A stretch of 64,000 nt of DNA, taken from Methylomonas sp. UP202. GTDB taxonomy: Bacteria > Pseudomonadota > Gammaproteobacteria > Methylococcales > Methylomonadaceae. The position numbers and the translations under genes were made by a program. The stretch covers positions 4,205,547 to 4,269,546 of the forward strand of contig NZ_CP123897.1 in the NCBI RefSeq assembly GCF_029910655.1, read 5' to 3'. Position 1 is the stretch's first letter; the number at the start of each line of letters is the position of its first letter. The notes beneath the pieces were generated by a model that saw nothing but the letters and a program-made list of their open reading frames with translations, was not told the origin of the DNA and ran no database searches. Of the stretch, positions 44,725-53,267 are shown in pieces.

Positions 44725-45036
44725 CTATACGTCCCTAATAGTTTTAAAAATCATCCTCGACGCATTAACCTTTTCCCGCAGGTTCAATCCCGGCTTGAAG
44801 TGCAGCATATAGCGACTGGGCACATGCACCGCATCACCCGTTTTGGGATTACGCGCCGTTCTGGCACTACGCTGATTCATTGAAAATCCACCAAAACCTC
44901 GAATTTCGATTCGTTCGCCGTTTGCTAAGGCAGTAGTTAATATTTCAACCACACTGTTTACCGCAAGTTCGACATCTTTTTGAAGCAAATGAGGTTGTTT
45001 ACTAGCCATCTTGGCCATGAGTTCCGATTTTGTCAT
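44725..45036 (-). CDS. ihfB: IHF-beta-like DNA-bending protein
   Basis: A 103-residue HU/IHF protein. MTKSELMAKMA, the GERIEIRGFGGFS core and RNPKTGDAVHVPSRYMLHFK arm match IHF-beta more than HU or IHF-alpha. It is extended by about ten residues at the C-terminus (ASRMIFKTIRDV). As an element-borne paralogue it may help recombination or transfer-origin processing. It lies just upstream of the intact traL promoter block. Confidence 0.85.
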   Translation of the reverse strand: MTKSELMAKMASKQPHLLQKDVELAVNSVVEILTTALANGERIEIRGFGGFSMNQRSARTARNPKTGDAVHVPSRYMLHFKPGLNLREKVNASRMIFKTIRDV

Positions 45037-45203
45037 TTTATTATTCTCGCCATTTTCTTTGGCGCACTGTCTAAAAGTTTAAGTAATAATGCGATTAGTT
45101 TGCCGGAAGATTAGACAAAACTGAATAACTGAGCAACATCAAGGCAAAACGTACTGCACTGATCGTTCATACCAATCGTATTAGCACTAAAAAATTGCCA
45201 CAC

Positions 45204-45239
45204 CTTGCAGCAAATGCCAAATTCGACATTAGCTGCAAG
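45204..45239. promoter_or_regulatory. 36-bp palindrome, copy 3 (ahead of traL operon)
   Basis: The outer arms are identical to the other copies; the inner arm has one change (GACATT for GGCATT). It ends 53 bp before the traL ATG and is the likely control site of traL-traN. Confidence 0.78.
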
Positions 45240-45292
45240 ATGCCTTGCTGAATATCACTTCACAATGATGACCATCCTAACCCGAGGTCATT

Positions 45293-45574
45293 ATGGAACC
45301 TGTTGCCATCCCCCAAGCCATCGACAATCCGATCCACATTCTGTTGTGGAGTGCCGATGAGATTGTGCCGTTCATGGTCTGCATGCTGACCGGCATGTTG
45401 ATTGATCACTTCATTCCTGCACTGGTCATTGGATTAATCGCGGTTAAATTCTACCGCCGTTTTCGTGATAACCGACCCGATGACTATACCTTACATGCCT
45501 TGTATTGGTTAGGGTTGCTGCCCAGTCAGGCCATGACGATTCCCAACCCCTATATCCGTCGTTTTCTGCCATGA
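45293..45574 (+). CDS. traL: TraL, F-type mating-pore protein
   Basis: A 93-residue protein with two central hydrophobic stretches (DEIVPFMVCMLTGMLIDHFI and PALVIGLIAVKFY), typical of TraL at the base of the F-type type IV secretion system. It is the first gene of the main tra operon and overlaps traE by ATGA. Confidence 0.9.
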   Translation: MEPVAIPQAIDNPIHILLWSADEIVPFMVCMLTGMLIDHFIPALVIGLIAVKFYRRFRDNRPDDYTLHALYWLGLLPSQAMTIPNPYIRRFLP

Positions 45575-46182
45575 AATTGTCGGATTTTCTGCAGACCTGG
45601 GATGGCCACGAGACCGAGAACCGCTTTAGCCGAGTGATCATCATCGGCTTGCTGGTGGTGTGCGTGATTACCTCGCTGGCTGCTTGGCGCACCGAGCGCA
45701 GCATCATCCTGGTACCGCCAACCTTGAACAAAGAGGTCGAAGTCACCCGCACATCCGCCTCAAGTGAATTCAAGGAATCCTGGGGCTTGTTCCTAGCGGA
45801 ATTGTTAGGCAATACCACACCCGCCAATGCCGATTTCCTGAAAACCGCCATCGAACCGTTATTGGCGCCGGACATTTATCGCAGTGTCCTGGATGCCATG
45901 ACCGATCAAATCAAAGCCATCAAGATGGATCGAGTGGCGATCAGCTTTACCCCGCGTCATGTCGATTACGAAGCCGAGACTAATAAAGTGTTTGTGAGCG
46001 GCGAACTGAAAAGCCAAGGCCCGAGCTCCAAACCCGACATCAAGCCGCGCACCTATGAATTCATCATCGCCATCAAAAACTACCGTCCGCGTTTGGAGTT
46101 TATCGATGTCTATCCCGATGCGCCCAGAACAGTGGAACGCTTAAAAGCCCTGCCACCTCAGCCAGGAGAACTCAAACCATGA
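45571..46182 (+). CDS. traE: TraE, F-type pilus assembly protein
   Basis: A 203-residue VirB5/TraE-type inner-membrane protein. An N-terminal helix (VIIIGLLVVCVITSLAAW) anchors a periplasmic domain. Start ATG 45571 overlaps the traL stop. It is needed for pilus assembly. The start and end both overlap neighbours by four bases. Confidence 0.9.
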   Translation: MKLSDFLQTWDGHETENRFSRVIIIGLLVVCVITSLAAWRTERSIILVPPTLNKEVEVTRTSASSEFKESWGLFLAELLGNTTPANADFLKTAIEPLLAPDIYRSVLDAMTDQIKAIKMDRVAISFTPRHVDYEAETNKVFVSGELKSQGPSSKPDIKPRTYEFIIAIKNYRPRLEFIDVYPDAPRTVERLKALPPQPGELKP

Positions 46183-47132
46183 ATAAAGCCTGCCGCCATT
46201 GGGCATTGTTATTGATCATCAGTAGCGCTGCGTCCGCCGAGGAATTACCGATCACCGTGTTACCGCCGGTGACCACAGTGGGTGATCGCATACCCGAATC
46301 GACTGTGCCATCGAGCGATTCACAATCGCTGGGTATCGAACTCCCCCCCGTTGACGCCAGCGTCTTAAAAGCGGCCAATCAACAGGTCACGTCCTCGGTT
46401 GCACCACAAAATATTCAAGTCAAACCCGGTATCAACGAACTGATGCCAATTGCAGTGGGTCATCTCAATCGTTTGGTTACGCCGTTCGACAATCCGGTGG
46501 TCACAACCACCAGTCAGGCAACGACCAGCACCAAAGGCAAAATCGTTTATGTCGCAACCGCCGATGAGACGCCGGTGACCTTGTACATTACGCCGGGCGA
46601 TAATCAGGACATCGCCTTGTCACTGACGCTGATTCCCAAACGTATCCCGGCCCGGGAGATTCATCTGAGCCTGGATAAAGACAGTTACAAGGTGCTGACC
46701 AAGCTGCAACAGCAGTCTGCCGCATCCGGTAGCAAGGCCAGCGATCAGGAACAGGCCTACATCACTCAGCTAAAAAAGTTATTCCGCGATCTTGGTTTGC
46801 AAAAGACACCAGCAGGCTATTCTCTGCGCGAGCCCAGTAAATCCGAACACATCCATTGCCTGCAAGATAAAGTGCGGATTCGGACCGGCCAAGTGTTGGA
46901 AGGTCAGGACATGCTGATTCTGGTCGGTCTGGCCCGCAATGCCGGCAGCGATCCGTTGGAATTTGATGAGCGCGCATGTGCGACCAACAAAGACGACGTG
47001 TTGGCGGTCGCCGCCTGGCCTAAAGTCGTGTTGGGACTGAATGAGTCCACCGAATTGTATGTCGCATTGAGACGGACACCTGAAACCGCCACCACGCTCA
47101 GACCCTCATTACTCACCGGAGGCCAACGCTAA
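46179..47132 (+). CDS. traK: TraK, secretin-like outer-membrane component
   Basis: A 317-residue secreted protein with a signal peptide (LLLIISSAASA-EELP). A Pro/Thr-rich N-terminal region precedes a TraK domain (about residues 85-310), with NELMPIAVGHLNRLVTPFDN near its start. TraK forms the outer-membrane part of the F-type core complex with TraB and TraV. Its stop overlaps the traB start as TAATG. Confidence 0.88.
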   Translation: MNKACRHWALLLIISSAASAEELPITVLPPVTTVGDRIPESTVPSSDSQSLGIELPPVDASVLKAANQQVTSSVAPQNIQVKPGINELMPIAVGHLNRLVTPFDNPVVTTTSQATTSTKGKIVYVATADETPVTLYITPGDNQDIALSLTLIPKRIPAREIHLSLDKDSYKVLTKLQQQSAASGSKASDQEQAYITQLKKLFRDLGLQKTPAGYSLREPSKSEHIHCLQDKVRIRTGQVLEGQDMLILVGLARNAGSDPLEFDERACATNKDDVLAVAAWPKVVLGLNESTELYVALRRTPETATTLRPSLLTGGQR

Positions 47133-48490
47133 TGGTCGGTGTCGATTCATGGTGGTCGAGTTTAAGCCCCACGGCCAAACGTAATTTGGCGGTGGGTGGG
47201 ATTGGCGGCGTCTTGCTGGCCACCATCATTGGTTTGGCTACCGTCACCCCGGAAGTCACCAAACCGCTTAGTAAACAGGCCACCATTCAACACATCCTCA
47301 CCGATAGTGATCCGCGTTCGCTTGGCATTGATGGAATTTCGGCACAGCTGCGGGATTTACTGCAAAAAAATGAAGAGCAAAGCCGCAGACTGGCTGCGAT
47401 TGAAGAGCAGCAAAAACGTGAGCAGCAATCGGGTGAGCAACGATTCAAACAATGGACCGAAGCCGAACGGGAAGCCTATGACCAAAAGTTAAAAGCCGTG
47501 TCCGGTGAAGTCGAGTCGCTTAAAAGCAAACCGACAGCATCGACTGCTCAAATTTCAGGTGATGTCACGCCATCGCCGACTACTGCTTTGTCTTCGCCCA
47601 GCCATCCGAATGACCGCCGCTTCCCTTCAAGCTCGTCACTGGATAACAACGACCTGAACAGCGCCTTTGAACAAGCCGCTATTCCTGCACCTAGCCACAG
47701 CAGTGCCGGTGTATCGGGCGGCCGATCCGCCAACGGACAGCCGACAACCGCTTTACAGATTCGGGTCATTAAAGATGAGAAGTCATCCACTCCAAATCCC
47801 GATGGTAAAGCCGCGGGCGACCAAACCGCCAAGCACAGCGAAGTCTTTATTCCCGCCGGCAGCATTTTGACTGGTGTTTTACTAAATGGCCTGGACGCAC
47901 CCACCGGCAAAAAAGCCAAGAAAGAACCGATGCCGGTGCTGTTTCGCATTAAAAAAGAAGCCATTCTACCCAACCGCTTCCACGCCGATGTGCGCGAGTG
48001 CTTTCTGTTGGCCGCAGGCTTTGGCGATTTGAGTGCCGAGCGGGCCTATTTTCGTGGCGAGACCTTTTCCTGTGTTCGTCAGGACGGTGGCGTGATTGAA
48101 GTGCCGATGAATGCCTATGCCACCGGCGAAGACGGCAAAAACGGTGTGCGCGGCCGCGTGGTGTCCAAGCAAGGTGCGTTATTAGCGCAATCTATGATGG
48201 CCGGATTCCTGCGTGGATTTTCCGATGCCTTTGGGCGCAACCAGATTCCGGTGTTGATGACCGGCGGTTTGGGCAGTCTGGCCGGCAGCACGCCGTTCCA
48301 AAGTGCATTTTCTTCTCAGTCAATGGAAGGCGGTGCTCTGAAAGGTGCCGGTTATGCCATGGAGCGACTGTCGCATTTTTACATGGATATGGCCGAAGAG
48401 ATTTACCCGGTCATCGAAGTCGATGCCACCCGCCAGGTCAATTTCATTGTGCAAAAAGGCACGGCGCTGAAGCTGAAGTCACCGAGCTAA
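47132..48490 (+). CDS. traB: TraB, VirB10-like core protein
   Basis: A 452-residue bitopic protein. One N-terminal helix (NLAVGGIGGVLLATIIGLA) is followed by a coiled coil (LQKNEEQSRRLAAIEEQQKR), a Ser/Pro-rich linker and the VirB10-like beta domain with FIPAGSILTGVLLNGLDAPT near residue 245. It spans the envelope and links TraK/TraV to the inner membrane. Confidence 0.9.
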   Translation: MVGVDSWWSSLSPTAKRNLAVGGIGGVLLATIIGLATVTPEVTKPLSKQATIQHILTDSDPRSLGIDGISAQLRDLLQKNEEQSRRLAAIEEQQKREQQSGEQRFKQWTEAEREAYDQKLKAVSGEVESLKSKPTASTAQISGDVTPSPTTALSSPSHPNDRRFPSSSSLDNNDLNSAFEQAAIPAPSHSSAGVSGGRSANGQPTTALQIRVIKDEKSSTPNPDGKAAGDQTAKHSEVFIPAGSILTGVLLNGLDAPTGKKAKKEPMPVLFRIKKEAILPNRFHADVRECFLLAAGFGDLSAERAYFRGETFSCVRQDGGVIEVPMNAYATGEDGKNGVRGRVVSKQGALLAQSMMAGFLRGFSDAFGRNQIPVLMTGGLGSLAGSTPFQSAFSSQSMEGGALKGAGYAMERLSHFYMDMAEEIYPVIEVDATRQVNFIVQKGTALKLKSPS

Positions 48491-48518
48491 TTCATTCAAT
48501 CCCAACTCAAAGGTCGTT

Positions 48519-49325
48519 ATGACGCTACGCCACATTCTCTTATTACTGGCCACGCTATTCTGGGTATCGATTGCCCTGGCTGCCAACCCACAAAAACCTG
48601 CGATTTCCGAGATTGCCGCAGGCTTGCTATCGATCAAAATCGACGGCATGCAGGATTTACCGATCTCAGGTATGAAGATGGTCAAGTCCGGCGAGCAGAC
48701 GGTGTTTATTTCCAGCAATGGCCGCTTTGCATTCTACGGCGGCAAATTGATGGACATCTGGACTCAACAGGAGATCAAGGATCTGCCGGACATCGACAAG
48801 ATTGCTAACCGCATTGATCTGTCACGCATGAAACTCAATGTCGACGATTTAGGCCCGGTAACGATAGGTCACGGCAAGACTTCGGTTTTGGTGTTCATAG
48901 ATCCGCGTTGTCCTTACTGCGGCAAGGTGATGAAAGAGCTGCAAGCCTTGCAGGACCAGTACACCTTCAAACTAGTAATGGTCCCTATCCTCGGCCCCGA
49001 GTCGCAAAACATCGTCGTGCAACTGGCCTGTCAGTTGGGATCCAGCGATACCAAACTCAAAGACAGTGTTCGCGACCGACTGTTGAAGCAAGACTACGTC
49101 GGAATACCGACCGAACCACCTGGCCAATGCAATAAAGAGCCGCTGCAAAAAGCCGTGGTCACCGCCAAGCTGTTTGGCTTGCAGGGTGTGCCGTTTTTGA
49201 TTGCCCCGGATGGCCGTACCCACAGTGGCGCACCTGAAGTGTTAGCCGATTGGTTAGCCAATAAACCGCATGAGGTCGTCAAAGCAACCGCGTCTGAAAC
49301 CCCTAAGCCTGAGAAAAAGCCATGA
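48519..49325 (+). CDS. dsbC: DsbC-like disulfide isomerase of the transfer system
   Basis: A 268-residue periplasmic thioredoxin-fold protein with a signal peptide (FWVSIALAA-NPQ). The redox site is DPRCPYCGKVM near residue 130, with CPYC rather than the CGYC of E. coli DsbC. The cis-Pro loop is GVPFLIAPDG. In SXT-like elements dsbC lies between traB and traV, as here; it folds the cysteine-rich TraU and TraN. Confidence 0.9.
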   Translation: MTLRHILLLLATLFWVSIALAANPQKPAISEIAAGLLSIKIDGMQDLPISGMKMVKSGEQTVFISSNGRFAFYGGKLMDIWTQQEIKDLPDIDKIANRIDLSRMKLNVDDLGPVTIGHGKTSVLVFIDPRCPYCGKVMKELQALQDQYTFKLVMVPILGPESQNIVVQLACQLGSSDTKLKDSVRDRLLKQDYVGIPTEPPGQCNKEPLQKAVVTAKLFGLQGVPFLIAPDGRTHSGAPEVLADWLANKPHEVVKATASETPKPEKKP

Positions 49326-49849
49326 GCCGTAACCACCAATTTTCATTGTATGCCTTCAGCCTGATGGGGTTAGGCCTATTATCCGGCTGTGCCACCACCG
49401 AATATGGCTGTAAAGGCATGCCCGACGAACCGCAATGTTTGTCAACCACACAGGCGTATCAGGAAACCAATCGCGCCTTAGCGGATGTGACAGTCAATCC
49501 CGATCATCCAACGGAAACCGCACCTGCTAGTGACCTTAGTCCAGCAGTCCAGCAACCGGTGCCCAAGATCGATGACCCGACCCCTATTCGCACACCTTCG
49601 CAAGTGATGCGGATCTGGATTGCCCCTTGGGAAGATGCTGAAGGGGATTTGATGGTGTCGAACTACGTCTACACCGAACTGGAACCCCGGCGCTGGATGA
49701 TTGGTAAGTCGGCACCGACGTTGAGTCCTTCGCTGATTCCATTGCAAGTCGAGCAACGCGCGCCGGAAAAGCGCCCCTTAGCGGATGCGGATGAGGGTGA
49801 ACCGCGAAATATGCAGCCGACGCTGAACAACCCTGTCACCAAAAACTAA
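49322..49849 (+). CDS. traV: TraV lipoprotein
   Basis: A 175-residue lipoprotein with lipobox GLLSGC. The TraV signature cysteines follow in TTEYGCKGMPDEPQC. The rest is Pro-rich with a conserved MRIWIAPWEDAEGDLM segment. It anchors the TraK-TraB core in the outer membrane. It overlaps dsbC by ATGA. Confidence 0.9.
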   Translation: MSRNHQFSLYAFSLMGLGLLSGCATTEYGCKGMPDEPQCLSTTQAYQETNRALADVTVNPDHPTETAPASDLSPAVQQPVPKIDDPTPIRTPSQVMRIWIAPWEDAEGDLMVSNYVYTELEPRRWMIGKSAPTLSPSLIPLQVEQRAPEKRPLADADEGEPRNMQPTLNNPVTKN

Positions 49850-49975
49850 ACCACACACCTTCACCGCCGAGCCTTCGGGTCTGGCGAGCCTTAGCGGGCG
49901 ACCGCTTTATTGAGCCGGAAATTCCTTCCGAGACCAGACGGGCAACCGTCTTTACTTAAACAAGAGGTCGTTTCA
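49850..49975 (+). ncRNA. Structured RNA leader ahead of traA
   Basis: This 126-bp gap has dense pairing: GTCTGG (49879-49884) with CCAGAC (49934-49939) as a closing helix; AGCGG-GCGA-CCGCT (49893-49906); CGGAA-ATTCC-TTCCG (49916-49930); and GACGG-GCAA-CCGTC (49937-49950), which competes with the closing helix and is followed by TTTACTT. Two loops are GNRA tetraloops. AAGAGG at 49961-49966 is the traA ribosome site. It could be an attenuator, or a relative of the HEARO/omega RNA of IscB systems given the PLMP-domain gene just after traA. The class is inference. Confidence 0.5.
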
Positions 49976-50275
49976 ATGAAGTCGTCTACTCGAAGCCAGG
50001 TGTTCGTGGCCCTGGCATCGCTTTTTTTCCTTTTGATGGCGTCCGACGCCATGGCCGGTACCGGCGGTACCGAGTTCAACAACGTCTGGACCTTGTTGAC
50101 CGGCTGGGTTGAAGGCTTACTCGGTCGGATCATTGCCATCGTATTCGTGATCGTCGGTCTGGTCGCCGGTGTGGTGCGTGGCAGCATCATGGGCTTTGTC
50201 CTGGGTGTTGCCAGTGGCGTGGGTTTGTTCGCAGCGCCGACCATTATCACCAATATCGTCACGGCAACCCTGTAA
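49976..50275 (+). CDS. traA: TraA pilin
   Basis: A 99-residue prepilin from ATG 49976, chosen for the AAGAGG site ten bases upstream. The leader ends at SDAMA-GTGG, leaving a mature pilin of about 72 residues with two hydrophobic helices (LLGRIIAIVFVIVGLVAGVV and FVLGVASGVGLFAAPTIITN), typical of F-type pilins. Confidence 0.9.
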   Translation: MKSSTRSQVFVALASLFFLLMASDAMAGTGGTEFNNVWTLLTGWVEGLLGRIIAIVFVIVGLVAGVVRGSIMGFVLGVASGVGLFAAPTIITNIVTATL

Positions 50276-50282
50276 GCACGTT

Positions 50283-50546
50283 ATGACTCATCACACCGGA
50301 CCACACACCCCTTCCGAGCTGGCGGCGGGTGACCGCCGTAACCCCGAACACACGACCGACCACACGGTTCGCGTTCAGGCCGCCGATGGCACACCGCTCA
50401 ATCCCTGTCATCCGGCGCGCGCACGGGAACTGCTACGCCAAAAGCGGGCGATACGGGTCAGCCGCCATCCTTACACCATACGTTTGTTGCACGCGCATCA
50501 AGCAGTCGCCATGAGCGTGCTGTACAGCGAAGAGGTATCGAAGTGA
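50283..50546 (+). CDS. Stand-alone PLMP/RRXRR-domain protein (IscB N-terminal domain)
   Basis: An 87-residue protein between traA and traC. The first 28 residues are His/Thr-rich. Residues 29-70 (VRVQAADGTPLNPCHPARAR followed by ELLRQKRAIRVSRHPYTIRL) follow the IscB PLMP pattern: short strand, G-x-PLxPC, a basic helix with ARARxLL, then P(Y/F)TIRL. IscB would continue into RuvC-I (GIDPG), but this frame stops 17 residues later. It overlaps traC as GTGA, so it is translated within the tra operon. A truncated relic is possible, but its coupled position argues for an adopted role, perhaps RNA or DNA binding. Confidence 0.72.
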   Translation: MTHHTGPHTPSELAAGDRRNPEHTTDHTVRVQAADGTPLNPCHPARARELLRQKRAIRVSRHPYTIRLLHAHQAVAMSVLYSEEVSK

Positions 50547-52957
50547 AAGCCTCCCGAACCCATACGGCGGATAGCTTATTTTCAGCCTTAGCCTATGACA
50601 ACGACCATCATTTATTTTTACTGGCCGACGCCAGCATCAGTTTTGGTTTTATCTGCCGACCACTAACTGGCGCCGATCAAAGCGTCGCGGCCCGCGTCAA
50701 CGTGCTGCTGAACCAGGACTGGCCGACCGAGACCTTGCTGCAAGTGAGCTTATGGACCTCGCCAGACATCGAGGAATCGCTGGCGGTGATGCAAACTCGG
50801 CGGATTAAACAGCAAAAAAACACCTATAAAACCATGACCGGTGCCAGCATTGAGTTTTTGCGCCAAGGCACGACCAAACCGCCAGAAGCGATTTCAGGGG
50901 CCAGATTACGACGCAGTCATGTGATCGTCACGGTGAAATTACCCATCGCCAACCCCAGACCCAACGAAGCCGAAATTCGACGAGCGACTGAATTGCAACT
51001 CGCCACTCAGCAGTCCTTATCAACGATTGGTTTGTATCCCTCGATTTTGGATGCCGATCAGTATGTGCGGGTGTTAAATACTATCCTCAATTGGAATCCC
51101 GATGCCGGTTGGAAAGATCGTGTGGTACCGGAATGTGATCCGACCCAGCTGATTCGTGATCAGCTCTTGGATTACGACAATGCGGTTGAGACCGATGAAA
51201 AAGGTGTCTGGCTCGGCAATAAGCGCGTGAAGACCTTATCCGCCAAACGCACACCGGATCATTTTTACTTTGGCAGTGCCAAAAGCTATCTGGGCGATAT
51301 TTTGTCCGGTACCCGCGGGATTCGCCAAAATGCCTTACTCAGTCTGACCCTGCATTACCCGGATGCCGAATCGACCCGTACCCGCCAAGAAGGTGTGCGG
51401 CAATTCATTACTAACCAGGTCAACACGCCGATTGCGCGGTTTTTGCCGGCATTGGTGCAGCGCAAACACAACTTCGACGTCTTGTTCGAGGCCTATGGCG
51501 ACGGCGACCGGCCGATTCGTAGTTATTTTGGCGTACTGCTGTTTTGCGATGAGCACGAAGAATCGGCCGCCGTCTCCAATGCGCGGGTGTATTTTCGGGA
51601 GCTGGGTTTTCAGCTGTTGGAAGATAAGTATTTTTGCCTGCCGTTTTTCCTCAACTGTTTGCCATTTGGTCCCGAGCGGTCGGCGATTGCCGATCTCAAG
51701 CGTTACCGTACCCTGGCCACTCGCCATGCGATTCCGTTGTTACCGCTATTCGGTGACTGGGCGGGCACTGGCACACCGACCTTGAATTTCGTCTCGCGTA
51801 ACGGCGAACACATGGCGGTGTCGCTGTTTGATACCACGGGCAATTACAACCTCTGCATTGCCGCCGAATCCGGTAAAGGTAAATCCTTCCTGACCAACGA
51901 GATCATCGTCAGCTACCTGACCGAAGGCGCGCAAATCTGGGCGATCGATGTCGGCCGCTCTTATGAAAATCTCTGCGAGGTGCTGGAAGGTGACTTTGTG
52001 AAATTCACCCACGGTTCGGGGATTTGCATGAACCCGTTTGAGATCGTGCAAAACTTCGAGGAAGAAGCCGATATGTTAGCCGGCTTGCTCAGCCAGATGG
52101 CGGCACCGACCGAGAAACTGACCGATTTTCAGACCGCAGGCCTCAAGCGGATATTGAAGCAACTCTGGACTGAAAAAGCCCAGTCCATGTCGGTCGATGA
52201 CATTGCCAGTCAGCTCTGCGCCGAAACCGACCAACGCTTAAAAGATGTCGGCGAGCAGTTGTTTCCCTTCACCACTAAAGGCGAATACGGCCGTTACTTC
52301 AATGGCCGCAACAACGCCAAATTCGCTAGCGACTTCACCGTGCTGGAACTCGAAGAACTCAAGGGCCGCAAACACTTGCAACAGGTGGTGTTGTTGCAAC
52401 TGATCTACCAAATCCAGCAGGAGATGTATCTGGGCGAACGTAACCGGCCCAAGATCGTCATCATCGACGAGGCTTGGGATTTGCTCACCGAAGGCGATGT
52501 CGCCAAGTTTATGGAACACGGCTACCGGCGCTTTCGGAAATACGGCGGTGCCGCCGTCACTATCACCCAGTCAGTGAACGATTTATACCGCAATGCAGCG
52601 GGCCGGGCCATTGTCGAGAACTCGGCGAATATGTATCTATTGGGCCAGAAAGCCGAAGTCATCGAAGGCATGAAGCAAGATCGGCGCTTGCCACTTTCCG
52701 ATGGTGGCTACGAGTTACTCAAAACCGTGCATACCTTGCCCGGCGCCTATTCGGAAATCTTCTTCATCACCGAAATGGGATCCGGCATCGGCCGCCTGGT
52801 CGTCGACCCCTTCAAGCGCATTTTGTTTTCCACCAAACCGGAAGATGTGCAGGCACTCAAGCAGTTGCGTCGGCAAGGCTTGAGCTTAGGCGATGCCATT
52901 CAACAACTACTCGACAGTCGACAAACCAAACCTCGGGAGGTGAGCCATGGACGTTAA
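50543..52957 (+). CDS. traC: TraC, VirB4-type ATPase
   Basis: An 804-residue pilus-assembly ATPase starting at GTG 50543. Walker A is AAESGKGKSFLTNE near residue 443; Walker B is PKIVIIDEAWDLL near 635. The N-terminal third is the TraC_F_IV domain. It energises pilus extension at the inner membrane. It overlaps the following trbI-like gene by 11 bases. Confidence 0.93.
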   Translation: MKASRTHTADSLFSALAYDNDHHLFLLADASISFGFICRPLTGADQSVAARVNVLLNQDWPTETLLQVSLWTSPDIEESLAVMQTRRIKQQKNTYKTMTGASIEFLRQGTTKPPEAISGARLRRSHVIVTVKLPIANPRPNEAEIRRATELQLATQQSLSTIGLYPSILDADQYVRVLNTILNWNPDAGWKDRVVPECDPTQLIRDQLLDYDNAVETDEKGVWLGNKRVKTLSAKRTPDHFYFGSAKSYLGDILSGTRGIRQNALLSLTLHYPDAESTRTRQEGVRQFITNQVNTPIARFLPALVQRKHNFDVLFEAYGDGDRPIRSYFGVLLFCDEHEESAAVSNARVYFRELGFQLLEDKYFCLPFFLNCLPFGPERSAIADLKRYRTLATRHAIPLLPLFGDWAGTGTPTLNFVSRNGEHMAVSLFDTTGNYNLCIAAESGKGKSFLTNEIIVSYLTEGAQIWAIDVGRSYENLCEVLEGDFVKFTHGSGICMNPFEIVQNFEEEADMLAGLLSQMAAPTEKLTDFQTAGLKRILKQLWTEKAQSMSVDDIASQLCAETDQRLKDVGEQLFPFTTKGEYGRYFNGRNNAKFASDFTVLELEELKGRKHLQQVVLLQLIYQIQQEMYLGERNRPKIVIIDEAWDLLTEGDVAKFMEHGYRRFRKYGGAAVTITQSVNDLYRNAAGRAIVENSANMYLLGQKAEVIEGMKQDRRLPLSDGGYELLKTVHTLPGAYSEIFFITEMGSGIGRLVVDPFKRILFSTKPEDVQALKQLRRQGLSLGDAIQQLLDSRQTKPREVSHGR

Positions 52958-53264
52958 ATCACAATGGCTGAGTGGGGTGTTGATCGCCGCCAGTTTAGGC
53001 TCCGTGGGCGGCTGGTTTGCTGCGCATCAGCAACTGCAGCAGCCGATTGCTCGACTCAATCTCGTGACACCGGTATTTATCCTCGACCGAGCGAAGCTGA
53101 TTCAAGCGATACCGCCGAATTCTACGCAAGAGCAAATGGCCAAGATGGTTGACGACTGGCAAGGCCAAGCCAAAAAACTCAGTGATGCCGGTTATCTGGT
53201 GATCGATTCGACCGCCGTGGTCGCTGCGCCCAGTGATTTATACATTCAAGCGCAAGTTCGGTGA
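52947..53264 (+). CDS. TrbI-like F-type transfer protein
   Basis: A 105-residue bitopic protein with an N-terminal helix (WLSGVLIAASLGSVGGWFA) and a periplasmic part PVFILDRAKLIQAIPPNSTQ. Its size, topology and LV(T)PVF-LD pattern resemble F-type TrbI, and its position after traC agrees. TrbI affects pilus retraction in F. Confidence 0.72.
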   Translation: MDVKSQWLSGVLIAASLGSVGGWFAAHQQLQQPIARLNLVTPVFILDRAKLIQAIPPNSTQEQMAKMVDDWQGQAKKLSDAGYLVIDSTAVVAAPSDLYIQAQVR

Positions 53265-53267
53265 GTT

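Larger units (their letters stand above)
45154..45891 (+). repeat. Right copy of the duplicated traL-traE block
   Basis: This partner of 26023-26760 is the functional copy, continuing into full-length traE. The two copies bracket 18.4 kb with the nickel island. Confidence 0.9.

Noticed and set aside
48940..48956. CTGCAAGCCTTGCAG inside dsbC, similar to the arms of the 36-bp palindrome
   Set aside because: Lies within the coding sequence, the spacing differs and the inner arms are absent.
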